The translations under genes were made by a program, and so were the position numbers. A stretch of DNA of 49,662 nucleotides, from the NCBI GenBank assembly GCA_040758375.1, contig JBFLWE010000037.1, forward strand, positions 1 through 49,662, in the 5' to 3' direction. Position 1 is the first letter of the stretch, and each line of letters starts with the position of its first letter. Shown in pieces: positions 1-8,665 of the stretch. Under the pieces are notes generated by a model. That model did no database searches, had not been told where the DNA came from, and saw nothing but the letters and a program-made list of their open reading frames with translations. Origin of the DNA: CAMLIZ01 sp040758375 (lineage in GTDB: Bacteria; Pseudomonadota; Gammaproteobacteria; Burkholderiales; Burkholderiaceae_C).

Positions 1-54
1 TGGGGGGCCTGGAAAGCGGGCGGGGAGGGAAAACCCCGGATTTTAAGGCGGCCC

Positions 55-60
55 TACACT
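55..60 (+). promoter_or_regulatory. candidate -10 box for speD (leaderless transcript)
   Basis: TACACT lies 8 nt before the speD ATG at 69. Transcription would then start at or next to the A of the ATG, so the mRNA would have essentially no leader. No purine-rich ribosome binding site lies just upstream of the ATG. I see no good -35 box. Two other genes in the window have the same spacing. Confidence 0.35.
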
Positions 61-68
61 CCCGGCCC

Positions 69-455
69 ATGCACGGCCTGCACCTCACCGCCGACCTGCG
101 CGGCTGCCCCGGCGGGCAGCCGCTGCTCACCGATGTGGAGGCCTTGCGCGCGCTGTGCCTGGGCCAGGTCGCGCGGGCCGGGCTGCAGGCGGTGAACACG
201 CTGTTCCACCGCTTCGACGCCGGCGCCGAGCCGGCCGGCATCACCGGCGTGGTGCTGCTGGCCGAGTCGCACCTGGCGGTGCACACCTGGCCCGAGCTGG
301 GCGCGGTGACGCTGGACGTGTACGTGTGCAACTTCAGCGCCGACCACGGCGCGGCCGCCCATGCGCTGATGGACACGTTGATCGCCGCCTTCGGGCCCAC
401 CGAGGTGCAGCGCCATGCGCTGCAGCGTGGCACCCTTTCACCCCAAGCTGCATGA
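69..455 (+). CDS. speD: S-adenosylmethionine decarboxylase proenzyme
   Basis: Decarboxylates S-adenosylmethionine to the aminopropyl donor for spermidine-type synthesis, in the cytoplasm. The 128-residue length fits the short prokaryotic class (about 120-140 aa). The hallmark motif AESHLAVHTWPE is at residues 65-76. Ser67 is the expected self-cleavage site that becomes the pyruvoyl cofactor, His72 is the processing His, and Cys87 in YVCNFS fits the catalytic Cys. The ATG at 69 puts the N-terminal strand in place and follows a leaderless-type -10 box. The stop codon overlaps the next ATG (ATGA, 452-455), so translation with the nucleotidyltransferase is probably coupled. No ornithine or arginine decarboxylase is in the window. 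A spermidine-synthase-like gene lies at 15658-17196 and could use the product. Confidence 0.93.
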   Translation: MHGLHLTADLRGCPGGQPLLTDVEALRALCLGQVARAGLQAVNTLFHRFDAGAEPAGITGVVLLAESHLAVHTWPELGAVTLDVYVCNFSADHGAAAHALMDTLIAAFGPTEVQRHALQRGTLSPQAA

Positions 456-1141
456 AAGCCCTCATCCTGGCTGCCGGCCGCGGCGAACGCATGCGGCCGC
501 TGACCGACACCACGCCGAAGCCGCTGCTGCCGGTGCGCGGCAAGCCGCTGATCGAATGGCACCTGGAGGCGCTGGCACGGGCCGGCGTGCGCGAGGTGGT
601 CGTCAACACCGCCTGGCTGGAAGATCGCTTCCCCGCGGCGCTGGGCGATGGCGAACGCTGGGGCCTTTCGATCCGCTATTCGATGGAAGGCCGCGAGCAC
701 GGCGGCGCGCTCGACATCGCCGGCGGCGTGGCCAAGGCGCTGCCCTGGCTGGGCGATGCGTTCTGGGTGGTGTCGGGCGACATCTTCGCGCCCGACTTCG
801 TGTTCGACCCGCGCACTGCCGAGGCGTTTGCGCGCAGCGATCGCCTGGCCCACCTGTGGCTGGTGCCCAACCCGCCCTACCACCCGGCCGGCGACTTCGG
901 CATCGACGCGCAAGGCCTGGCGGTGCGCGACACGCCCGAGCGGCTCACCTGGGCCAGTGTAGGGCTGTACCGCGCCGCGCTGTTCGAGGGCATCGTGCCG
1001 GGCACGGTGGCGCCGCTGCTGCCGCAGCTGCTGCGGGGCATTGCGCAAGGCCGCGTGACCGCCGAGCGCTACCTCGGGCGCTGGGAGAACGTGGGCACCA
1101 AAGCGCAGTGGGAAGCGTTGAACAGCGGCACTTCGTTGTAG
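452..1141 (+). CDS. murU: N-acetylmuramate-1-phosphate uridylyltransferase-like nucleotidyltransferase (MurU family)
   Basis: A 229-aa sugar-1-phosphate nucleotidyltransferase. The signature LAAGRGERMRPLT at residues 5-17 followed by PKPLLPV binds the nucleotide, VVSGDIF near residue 110 supplies the metal-binding Asp, and WENVGT lies near the C-terminus. The small size and these motifs fit MurU, which makes UDP-MurNAc from MurNAc-1-phosphate in the peptidoglycan-recycling bypass of MurA. In that pathway MurU is normally encoded beside the kinase AmgK; here the upstream gene is speD instead, overlapped by 4 bp. The start at 452 is the Met directly before the KALILAAG strand. The alternative is another small-sugar nucleotidyltransferase, such as an HddC or RmlA relative. 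Family is certain, exact substrate is inferred. Confidence 0.8.
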   Translation: MKALILAAGRGERMRPLTDTTPKPLLPVRGKPLIEWHLEALARAGVREVVVNTAWLEDRFPAALGDGERWGLSIRYSMEGREHGGALDIAGGVAKALPWLGDAFWVVSGDIFAPDFVFDPRTAEAFARSDRLAHLWLVPNPPYHPAGDFGIDAQGLAVRDTPERLTWASVGLYRAALFEGIVPGTVAPLLPQLLRGIAQGRVTAERYLGRWENVGTKAQWEALNSGTSL

Positions 1142-1189
1142 CGATAACTTGCCTCCTGTGCTGTGTCAATAGAAAGCGGCCCTGCGTCT

Positions 1190-1253
1190 GATCGCGGGGT
1201 CGCGATCGCGTAGCACCGTCATTACGATTCGTCACAAGCGGGCAATGCCCGCT
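1190..1253 (+). terminator. two hairpins downstream of murU, terminator-like
   Basis: A perfect 7-bp stem (GATCGCG / CGCGATC, loop GGGT, 1190-1207) and a second 7-bp stem (AGCGGGC / GCCCGCT, loop AAT, 1237-1253) lie between murU and the lipoprotein gene. Neither is followed by a clear T-run, so intrinsic termination is only a possibility. Confidence 0.35.
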
Positions 1254-1292
1254 GCGTCGTCTGCGTCGTTACTGTGACCTTCGGAGGGAACC

Positions 1293-2084
1293 TTGACATC
1301 ACGTAGTACTCCGCGTCTTTGGAGTCTGGCCGCTGCAGCGGCCTGCGCTCTTGCCGCTTGCGGCGGCGGCGGCAGCGCCAATAGTTCAACAACAGACAAT
1401 GGCGGCCAAACGCCGGCGCCGTCCGCCCAAGGTGCATATGTCGGGACACTGACTGGGTCGGCCAGCAACGCATTTCAGTTGCTCGTTCGGAGCGACGGCA
1501 CGTATTGGGCTCTCTATGGTTCACAGCTCAGCACCGTGTTCTACGTCGCGGGCTTCGTCCAAGGAACCGGATCTTCCAGCGGCAGCAACTTCACGTCGAC
1601 AAACCTTCGTGACTTCGGCTTCGCACCTGCGGTTGGCGGATCACTGTCGGCCACCGTATCTGCCACCGGCATCTCGGGCACGCTCTCAGAGACGGGCCGG
1701 AGTAGCGTCACGTTTGCAGGCGGCCCCGCCGACGTGGCGAACTACAACTACAACACGCCCGCGAATCTGATCGACATCGCGGGCAATTGGACTTTCAGCC
1801 TTTTGACTGGAGAGACTGCCACCGTGACGGTCTCAGCCGGCGGAGCCGCTGGGGGAATTTCATCCAGCGGCTGCCAGTTCTCAGGTACGTTCACGCCGAG
1901 CAGCGACAACAAGAACGTCTTCGACTTGACGTTGACATTCGGCCCCTCCCCTTGCTTGCTTGCAGGCCAGTCGGCGACAGGCATCGCGCTCTACACGACC
2001 ATTGCAGGCGGTCAACATCAATTGATCGTTGCGGCTGTAGACGGCACGCGAGCCTACGGTACCGCCGGTTTCGGCACCCGTTGA
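1293..2084 (+). CDS. putative lipoprotein of unknown function
   Basis: A 263-aa protein with a lipoprotein signal peptide: Arg near the N-terminus, an alanine/leucine-rich core and the lipobox LAAC, followed by GGGG and a Ser/Thr/Pro-rich linker. The mature part has alternating Gly/Ser/Thr-rich segments that look like beta strands; I recognise no domain. The start is TTG at 1293, chosen because GGAGGG lies 4 nt upstream (1283-1288) and because it gives a complete signal peptide. Codon use is less GC-biased than in its neighbours (AAC, ACA, TCA and TTG are common), which suggests relatively recent acquisition or relaxed selection. It stands alone between murU and a phosphatase gene. After lipidation it is probably outer-membrane or periplasmic. 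Confidence 0.75.
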   Translation: MTSRSTPRLWSLAAAAACALAACGGGGSANSSTTDNGGQTPAPSAQGAYVGTLTGSASNAFQLLVRSDGTYWALYGSQLSTVFYVAGFVQGTGSSSGSNFTSTNLRDFGFAPAVGGSLSATVSATGISGTLSETGRSSVTFAGGPADVANYNYNTPANLIDIAGNWTFSLLTGETATVTVSAGGAAGGISSSGCQFSGTFTPSSDNKNVFDLTLTFGPSPCLLAGQSATGIALYTTIAGGQHQLIVAAVDGTRAYGTAGFGTR

Positions 2085-2106
2085 TCTGCCAGGCATGAAC
2101 GTTCAA

Positions 2107-2128
2107 GGCATGCGGTCGGCCGCATGCC
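2107..2128 (+). terminator. hairpin after the lipoprotein gene
   Basis: A 9-bp perfect stem (GGCATGCGG / CCGCATGCC) closed by a TCGG tetraloop, 22 nt after the stop at 2084. No T-run follows. It is the most likely transcript end for the lipoprotein gene. Confidence 0.45.
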
Positions 2129-2208
2129 GATGAGTCATGAAGGCGACGCACACTTCACTGTCACCGAGGTGATTGCCGCATCGCCGCGTGGTCTGCATGC
2201 TGGAATTC

Positions 2209-2916
2209 ATGCCGCAGATCCACCTCGTGCGCCACGGCCAGGCCTCCTTCGAGGCCGACGACTACGACTGCCTCTCGCCGCTGGGCGAGCGGCAGTCGCG
2301 GCTGCTGGGCGATTGGTTCGGGCGCTGCGGACAGGCGGTGCAGGCGCTGCACCGCGGCACGCTCAAGCGCCACCGGCAGACCGCCGACGGCCTGGTCGAG
2401 GGCCTGCCCGCGGCGCTGCGGCCCGCGGCCGCGTCGGGCATCGATCCCGGCTTCGACGAGTTCGACCACGAAGCGATGATGCTGGCGCACCGCCCCGAGT
2501 TCGCGACGCCGGGCGCGATGAAGGCCTGGCTGGCGCAGCAGGCGCAGCCGCGCCGCGCATTCCAGCAGCTCTTTGCGCAGGCCATGGGCCGCTGGATGAG
2601 CGGCGAGCACGATGCCGACTACGCCGAGACCTGGTCCGACTTCGGCGCGCGCTGCATGCAGGCGTTGCAGCGCGCGCTGCAAGCTTCGCAGGGCGCCCAG
2701 ACGCTGGTGATCGTGAGCTCCGGCGGACCGATCAGCGCCATCTGCCAGCAGGTGCTGGGCCTGCCCGACGACAGCACCGCGCGCGTGTGCTTCGGCCTGG
2801 CCAACAGCGGCGTGACCCGCCTGGCCGGCAGCGGCTCGCGGCTGCACCTGGCGCAACTGAACAGCGTCGCCCACCTCGAAATCGCCGGCGATGCCTCGCT
2901 GATCACGTATCGCTGA
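2209..2916 (+). CDS. histidine phosphatase family protein (phosphoglycerate-mutase-like)
   Basis: A 235-aa member of the histidine phosphatase superfamily. HLVRHGQASF at residues 5-14 carries the phospho-accepting His9 in the RHG motif. A second cluster, IVSSGGPISAI, occupies the position where the family usually has a catalytic SHG, so the second His is replaced by Gly here. This may limit or alter activity. I chose ATG 2209 because it sits four residues before the first strand, as usual in the family. TTG 2173 (preceded by GAGGTG) and ATG 2197 are in frame and possible. Cytoplasmic; substrate unknown. It has no operon partner: the next gene is convergent. Confidence 0.82.
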   Translation: MPQIHLVRHGQASFEADDYDCLSPLGERQSRLLGDWFGRCGQAVQALHRGTLKRHRQTADGLVEGLPAALRPAAASGIDPGFDEFDHEAMMLAHRPEFATPGAMKAWLAQQAQPRRAFQQLFAQAMGRWMSGEHDADYAETWSDFGARCMQALQRALQASQGAQTLVIVSSGGPISAICQQVLGLPDDSTARVCFGLANSGVTRLAGSGSRLHLAQLNSVAHLEIAGDASLITYR

Positions 2917-3027
2917 GCCGCCGGCCGAAAGCCCGGCGCCTACGGCGAAGCTAGGTCCCCCGCTTGGAAGGGGGCTCCGGGAAGCTGCGAATACTGCGCT
3001 TTGCGCAGTGAGCGCTGTCTGGCAGCC

Positions 3028-4008
3028 TCACTGCGCCAGCGGCGCCGTGATCTCGTCGATGCGCGCCATCACCTCGGGCGAGAGCTTCTCCACCAGCGCC
3101 GCCGCACCGAGGTTGCTCTGCAGCTGCGACAGCTTCGACGCACCGGTGATCACCGTGCTCACGCGCGGGTTCTTCAGCACCCACGCGATCGCCAGCTGCG
3201 CCAGCGTGCCGCCCAGCTCGGCGGCGATGGGCTCCAGTTGCGCCACCGCGGCGTTCTTGCGCGCATCGGTCAGGCCGTCGCGCAGGAAGGCCATGTTCTC
3301 CAGGGCGCCGCGGCTGCCTTCGGGCACGCCCTGGCGGTACTTGCCGGTGAGCAGCCCCGAGGCGAGCGGGCTCCAGGTCGTGAGGCCCAGGCCGATGTCT
3401 TCGTACAACCGCGCATACTCCTCCTCCACGCGCTTGCGGTGGAACAGGTGGTACTGCGGCTGCTCCATCACGGGCTTGTGCAGGTGGTGGCGTTCGGCAA
3501 TCTCCCAGGCCGCGCGGATGTCGGCGGCGGACCACTCGCTGGTGCCCCAGTACAGCGCCTTGCCCTGGCGCACCATGTCGCTCATCGCCCACACGGTTTC
3601 CTCGATCGGCGTGTTGGGGTCGGGGCGGTGGCAGTAGACCAGGTCGATGTGGTCCAGGCCGAAGCGCTGCAGCGAGCCGTCGATGGCCTGCATCAGGTAC
3701 TTGCGGTTGAGCGTGTTCTTGCGGTTGACCGCCTGCGGCGAGCGGTCCAAACCCCAGTAGAACTTGGTGGAGACCACGTAGTTCAGGCGCGGCCACTTGA
3801 GCGCGCGGATCGCCTCGCCCATCACCACCTCGCTTTGGCCGAGCGCATAAGCCTCGGCGTTGTCGAAGAAGTTGACGCCGGCGTCCAGCGCGGCGGCCAT
3901 CATCTCGATGGCCGCCTTGGTATCGACCTGGTTGTGATACGTCACCCAGGAGCCGAGCGAAAGCTCGCTCACCTGCAGGCCGCTGCGGCCGAGACGCCGG
4001 TAGTTCAT
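3028..4008 (-). CDS. aldo/keto reductase, Kv-beta (AKR6/AKR14)-like
   Basis: A 326-aa NADPH-dependent oxidoreductase with the TIM-barrel AKR fold. The catalytic tetrad is visible as Asp49 (FFDNAEAY), Tyr54, Lys82 (VSTKFYWG) and His127 (CHRPDPNTP). Motifs such as LGSWVTY, RPDPNTPIEETVWAM, YWGTSEWS and TWSPLASGLLTGKY match the potassium-channel beta subunits and the bacterial YghZ group much more closely than ordinary AKRs. The eukaryotic channel subunits have Asn where this protein has His127, so it should be a competent reductase. I chose the ATG at 4008 (MNYRRLGRSG), the usual start; the reading frame stays open upstream. It is divergent from the diguanylate cyclase across 85 bp. Substrate unknown, probably small aldehydes or methylglyoxal. 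Confidence 0.92.
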   Translation of the reverse strand: MNYRRLGRSGLQVSELSLGSWVTYHNQVDTKAAIEMMAAALDAGVNFFDNAEAYALGQSEVVMGEAIRALKWPRLNYVVSTKFYWGLDRSPQAVNRKNTLNRKYLMQAIDGSLQRFGLDHIDLVYCHRPDPNTPIEETVWAMSDMVRQGKALYWGTSEWSAADIRAAWEIAERHHLHKPVMEQPQYHLFHRKRVEEEYARLYEDIGLGLTTWSPLASGLLTGKYRQGVPEGSRGALENMAFLRDGLTDARKNAAVAQLEPIAAELGGTLAQLAIAWVLKNPRVSTVITGASKLSQLQSNLGAAALVEKLSPEVMARIDEITAPLAQ

Positions 4009-4093
4009 GTGGATCGCCCCTTGTCTATGCGTCGAGTCAGCGGCCGATATTAGTGCGATGGGAGAATCCTGCGCGTCACCCGGGGAGAAGCGC

Positions 4094-5539
4094 ATGGACT
4101 TGTATGCCGAGATGTTCGAGCTGGCGCCGGTGTCCTTGTGGCTCGAGGACTACAGCGCATTGAAGCGGCTGTTCGAACGCTGGCGCGCCGAAGGCGTGAG
4201 CGACCTGCGCGCCCACCTCCACGAAGACCGGGCTCGCGTGGGCGAATGTTCGCGCTGCCTGCAGGTGCTGCGCGTCAACCGGCGCACGCTGCAGCTGTAT
4301 GGCGCGCAGTCGCAGGACGAGCTGATCACCAACCTGGACGCGGTGTTCCGCGACGACATGTTCGAGCAGCACGTCGAAGAGCTGGCGCAGCTGTGGGACG
4401 GCCACCTGCATTTCAGCAGCCAGACCGTCAACTACAACCTCTTCGGCAAGCGCATGGAGATCCTGCTCAGGGCCAACGTGCTGCCCGGCCACGAGCACGA
4501 CTGGAGCCGCGTGCTGCTGGCGATCGAGGACATCACCGAGCGTGCCCGCGCCGAACGCGCGCTGCGCGCCAGCGAACGCTACGCCAAGGGCCTGTTCGAG
4601 CACTCGCCGGTGTCGCTGTGGGTGGAGGATTTCAGCAGCATCAAGGCGCTGCTGGAGGAGGTGCGCGCCCGCGGGGTGGACGACTTCCGCGTGTTCCTCG
4701 ACGTGCACCCCGAGTTCGTCGCGCGCTGCATGCAGGAGATCCGCGTGATCGACGTGAACCGGCAGACGCTGGCGATGTTCCGCGCGCCGGACAAGCCGGT
4801 GCTGCTGGCCAACCTGGACCGGGTGTTCCGCGACGAGATGCGGCCGCACTTCGCCGACCAGTTGGCCGACCTGTGGAACGGCAAGCTGTTCCAGCAGCGC
4901 GAGGTGGTGAACCACGCGCTCGACGGCGAGAAGGTGCACGTGTACCTGCAGTTCTCGGTGCTGCCGGGGCATGAGGAACGCTGGGACCAGGTGCTGGTGT
5001 CGCTGACCGACATCACCGCACGCAAGAAGGCCGAGGCCTATCTCGAATACCTCGGCAAGCACGACGTGCTGACCGGGCTGCGCAACCGCGCCTTCTTCAC
5101 CGAGGAACTCAACCGCCTGGAGCGCAAGGGCCCTTGGCCGGTGACCGTGGTGATGGCGGACCTGAACGGCCTGAAGGCCGCCAACGACGAAGGCGGCCAC
5201 GCCGCGGGCGACGCGCTGTTGCGCCGCGTGGGCGAGATCCTGGGCAAGCTGGTGGAGAACGAAGAGCGCGCCACCGCCAGCCGCATCGGCGGCGACGAGT
5301 TCGCCGTGCTGCTGCCCGGCGGCGACGGCCGGCGCGGCGAGCAGATGGTGGAGCAGCTGCTGGAGCTGCTGGCGCTGAACAACCAGTTCCACGGCGGCAC
5401 GCCGATGACGCTGTCCATCGGCGTGGCCACCGGCTTCGAGGGCGAACGCCTCGAAGCCGTGTCGCACCGCGCCGACCAGCAGATGTACCGCGCCAAGCGC
5501 GCCCACTACGCCGAGCGCGGGCGCGACCGGCGCCGCTGA
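4094..5539 (+). CDS. diguanylate cyclase with two tandem PAS domains
   Basis: A 481-aa cytoplasmic sensor-cyclase predicted to make c-di-GMP from two GTP. Residues 1-155 and 166-300 are two PAS-PAC units that resemble each other: APVSLWLEDY versus SPVSLWVEDF, NLDAVFRDDMF versus NLDRVFRDEMR, and LLAIEDITER versus LVSLTDITAR. This indicates an internal duplication. Residues 310-475 are the GGDEF domain with an intact GGDEF at 399-403, preceded by DVLTGLRNR. The RxxD inhibitory site normally found just before GGDEF is not apparent (EERATAS occupies it). There is no transmembrane segment and no EAL domain. The start at 4094 follows an AGAAG ribosome site. It ends directly against the stop of the convergent Lrp gene. 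Confidence 0.93.
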   Translation: MDLYAEMFELAPVSLWLEDYSALKRLFERWRAEGVSDLRAHLHEDRARVGECSRCLQVLRVNRRTLQLYGAQSQDELITNLDAVFRDDMFEQHVEELAQLWDGHLHFSSQTVNYNLFGKRMEILLRANVLPGHEHDWSRVLLAIEDITERARAERALRASERYAKGLFEHSPVSLWVEDFSSIKALLEEVRARGVDDFRVFLDVHPEFVARCMQEIRVIDVNRQTLAMFRAPDKPVLLANLDRVFRDEMRPHFADQLADLWNGKLFQQREVVNHALDGEKVHVYLQFSVLPGHEERWDQVLVSLTDITARKKAEAYLEYLGKHDVLTGLRNRAFFTEELNRLERKGPWPVTVVMADLNGLKAANDEGGHAAGDALLRRVGEILGKLVENEERATASRIGGDEFAVLLPGGDGRRGEQMVEQLLELLALNNQFHGGTPMTLSIGVATGFEGERLEAVSHRADQQMYRAKRAHYAERGRDRRR

Positions 5540-6100
5540 TCACACCGGTATGCGCGCGGTGTTCTTCACCTCGTCGATCACCGCATACGCGCGCACCTCG
5601 CGCACGCCCGGCAGGCGCCACACCACCGACGCCATGAATTCACGATAGCCGTGCATGTCGGCCACGCGGGTCTTGAGCAGGTAGTCGAAGTTGCCGGCCA
5701 CCTCGTGGCACTCGATCACCTCGTCGCAGGCCTGCACCGCGGCCTTGAGCGCGCGCCCGGTGCAGGGCGTCGAGTCGCCCACGCGGATCTCGGCAAACAC
5801 CAGCAGGCCGCTGCTGAGCTTGGCGGGGTTGAGCACCGCCTCGTAGCCGAGGATGTAGCCCTCGCGCTTCAGGCGCGCCACGCGCTCGTGCACCGTGGCC
5901 GGCGCCAGGCCCACTTCTTCGGCCAGCTTGGTGATGCTGATGCGGCCGTCGGCCTGCAGCAGGCGCAGCAGGCAGGCGTCGATGGCGTCGATGGACTCGC
6001 AGCCCGAGCGCCGAGCCGCCTCGTGCCCGGGCTGGCCCGCCCGGGGGGCTGCCGCACCCTGCGGCCCAAGGCCTTGTTCAAAGTGCGATGGCGCTGCCAT
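5540..6100 (-). CDS. Lrp/AsnC family transcriptional regulator (second of a tandem pair)
   Basis: A 186-aa regulator. After an unusual Ala/Gly/Pro-rich N-terminal extension of about 36 residues comes the Lrp helix-turn-helix (IDACLLRLLQADGRIS, then LAEEVGLAPATVHERVARL), followed by the RAM ligand-binding domain with GNFDYLLKTRV. Usual family length is 150-165 aa, and the excess is all at the N-terminus. No internal Met, GTG or TTG in frame gives a shorter start, so ATG 6100 is retained. The gene overlaps the end of the upstream paralogue by 23 nt, so the two are cotranscribed and probably form mixed assemblies or cross-regulate. Effector unknown, probably an amino acid. Confidence 0.9.
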   Translation of the reverse strand: MAAPSHFEQGLGPQGAAAPRAGQPGHEAARRSGCESIDAIDACLLRLLQADGRISITKLAEEVGLAPATVHERVARLKREGYILGYEAVLNPAKLSSGLLVFAEIRVGDSTPCTGRALKAAVQACDEVIECHEVAGNFDYLLKTRVADMHGYREFMASVVWRLPGVREVRAYAVIDEVKNTARIPV

Positions 6101-6572
6101 GTTTCACCTCGTCCATCACCACGTAGCTGCGCGTCTCGCGCACGCCGGGCAGCGAGCCCACCACCGAGGCCACCAGGTCGCGGTAGTCGTGCGTGTGCGC
6201 CACGCGCATCTTCAGCAGGTAGTCGAAGCCGCCGGCGATCAGGTGGCATTCGAGGATCTCGTGCCGCGCCTGCACCGCGGCGCGAAACCGCTCCATCACG
6301 TCGGCCGCGGTGCGGTCGAGCATCACCTCGACGAACGCCACCAGCCCCATGCCCAGCTTCTCGGGGTTGAGGCGGGCGCGGTAGCCGAGGATGTAGCCGT
6401 CGCGCTGCAGGCGCTTCACGCGCTCGATCACCGCGGTGGGCGACAGGTGCACCTCTTCCGCGAGCTTCAGGTTGGAGATGCGTCCGTCGCGCTGCAGCAC
6501 GCGCAGGATGCGGGCGTCGATCTTGTCGGTGGTGGCGCGTCTGGCCGCGCGTTCGGGTGCGAGAGCTTGCAT
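6078..6572 (-). CDS. Lrp/AsnC family transcriptional regulator (first of a tandem pair)
   Basis: A 164-aa Lrp-type regulator: winged helix-turn-helix at residues 17-70 (KIDARILRVLQRDGRIS, LAEEVHLSPTAVIERVKRL), then the RAM domain with GGFDYLLKMRV and a C-terminal strand SYVVMDEVKHG. It resembles the downstream gene throughout, which points to tandem duplication. It is divergent from the DctB-type sensor kinase across 286 bp that contain an 8+8 palindrome. Lrp proteins usually autoregulate and control a divergent or nearby amino-acid gene, but no metabolic target is adjacent here. The Lrp assignment is firm; the effector is unknown. Confidence 0.93.
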   Translation of the reverse strand: MQALAPERAARRATTDKIDARILRVLQRDGRISNLKLAEEVHLSPTAVIERVKRLQRDGYILGYRARLNPEKLGMGLVAFVEVMLDRTAADVMERFRAAVQARHEILECHLIAGGFDYLLKMRVAHTHDYRDLVASVVGSLPGVRETRSYVVMDEVKHGSAIAL

Positions 6573-6717
6573 GGTCGAAGTTGGCTAAAGCAAACGGTTC
6601 CGTACCGATGGGAGGCGCCCTCCAATGCAGCCGGCGTGCCAGCCGCGGCGCCGCCCCGGGAAAACGCTGAGCCCCGCTGGGCAGATGCACGCCCTTTCGG
6701 GGGAGCACAAGACGGCC

Positions 6718-6737
6718 CTGTGTGGACCTCCACACAG
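6718..6737. promoter_or_regulatory. palindrome in the lrp-dctB divergent region, candidate operator
   Basis: CTGTGTGG and CCACACAG form a perfect 8-bp inverted repeat with the spacer ACCT. It lies about 145 bp upstream of the first Lrp start and 120 bp upstream of the sensor-kinase start. It may be a regulator site for either direction. The rest of 6573-6858 shows a GC-rich tract and no sigma54 -24/-12 pair that I can defend. Confidence 0.45.
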
Positions 6738-6858
6738 CACACCTTCGGCCGGTGTATCGAACGCCAGCCACGCCGAATGGCTGCATTGACCGGGCCGCGG
6801 ATCCTGGTCGAAGATGCACCGTTTTCGGCCGCATGGCATGCCTTTTTTCGAGGACTGA

Positions 6859-8665
6859 TTGCTCGACTCTGCCCCCTCTCTTCGGCGCGCCAGCCCCTGG
6901 CTGGGCGGGCTGGTGATGCTCGGCTCGGTGGCGCTGGCGGCCGCGCTGGCCTTCGCGTGGAGCGAGCGGCGCGAGTTCACGCGCCTGGCCGACGCGGCGG
7001 CGCACCAGCTCGACCTGTATGCCGCGGTGCTCGACATCGAGCTGGGCAAGCAGGCCGACCTGCCCGGGCTGATCGACGCCGACGGCGAGATCGAGGCGCT
7101 GCTGCGCACGCCCGGCGATGCGGCGATGCGCGCCACCGTGAACCGCAAGCTCACGCGCTTTGTCGCGCGCGCCGGCGCGCTGGCCGCCAGCGTGGTCGAC
7201 GCGCGCGGGCGCGTGCTGGCCAGCAGCGACTGGTACCGCGCCGGCAACCGCATCGACCACATCGTGTCCAACGAGCCTTGCATCGGCGAGGCGCTGGCCG
7301 GACAGGAGTCGCGCCGCTTCGCGCCCGACCGCGCCACCGGCGCGCCCGAGGTGTGCTTCGCGCGGCCGCTGATGCACGAAGGCGCCACCCTGGGCGCCGT
7401 GGCGGTGCACATCAGCCTGGAGCCGATCGAGGCCACCTGGGTCGATTCGGCCTTCCGCGCCGACACCGAGAAGCCGCTGGTGGTGGACGCGCAAGGCATC
7501 GTGATCATGTCCTCGGTGCCGGCCTGGAAGCAGCAGCCGCTGACCGCGCTGGCCACGCCCGAGCGCACGCTGGAACAGGGCACGGAGCTGGTGCGCATGC
7601 GGTCTTCGGCGGCCGACGTGCGCGGGCTGCAGGTGGTGCACGAGCGCCCGCTGGCGCGCTTCGGCTGGCGCCTGCTGATCCTGTCGAGTGCGCGCAACGT
7701 GTGGCGCGACGCGCGCGCGGCCGCGTGGAGTGCCGGCGCCGCAACGGCCTGCCTGGGCCTGCTCGTGCTGCTATTGCAGCAGCGGCGCCGCGTGATCGCG
7801 CACAAGCTGGCCACGCGCGCGGCGCTGCAAAGGGCCAACGACGAGCTCGAGGCCAAGGTCTGGCAGCGCACCAACGAGCTGGAGGTCTCCAACCGCGAGC
7901 TGCGCCACGAGGTGCAGGAGCGCCAGCATGCCGAGCAGGTGCTGCGCCAGGCGCAGGAAGAGCTGGTGCAGGCCGGCAAGCTGGCCCTGCTGGGCCAGCT
8001 CTCGGCCGGCATCTCGCACGAGCTGGGGCAGCCGCTGACCGCCTTGCGCGCGCTGGCCGACAACGGCCGCCTGCTGCTCGAGCGCGGCAAGACCGAGCTG
8101 GCGCGCGAGAACTTCAGCGCCATCACCGGCCTGGCCGAGCGCATGGGCCGCATCACCTCGCAGCTGAAGTCGTTTGCGCGCAAGGCACCGGCGAGCAGCC
8201 GCTCGATGCCCTTGATGGAGGCGATCGACCATGCGCGGCAGTTGATGGCGCCGCGCCTGAAGGCCGAGCAGGTGACGCTGCAGATCGAGGTGCCGCAGGC
8301 GCTGGCGGTCGAATGCGACGGTTACCGGCTGGAGCAGGTGCTGCTGAACCTGATGGCCAATGCGGCCGACGCGATGCGCAGCTGCGAGCGCAGATGCCTC
8401 ACGGTGAGCGCGTTCGAAAGCGGCGAGCGGGTGGTGGTGCGCGTGACCGACAGCGGCCCGGGCATCCCGCCGGCGTTCAGCGAGCGGCTGTTCGAACCCT
8501 TCTTCACCACCAAGCCGCCCGGCGAAGGCCTGGGGCTGGGGCTGGTGATCTCGTCGCACATCGTGCGCGAGTTCGGCGGCACGCTGCGCAGCGTGCCCAG
8601 CTCGGCCGGTGCCGTGTTCGAATTCGACGTGGCCCGCGCAGAGGCCACGCAGGTCGAGGAGCACC

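Noticed and set aside
6573..6858. Sigma54 promoter upstream of dctB
   Set aside because: ATGGCATGCC near 6834 recalls a -24 element but no GC at the proper -12 spacing.
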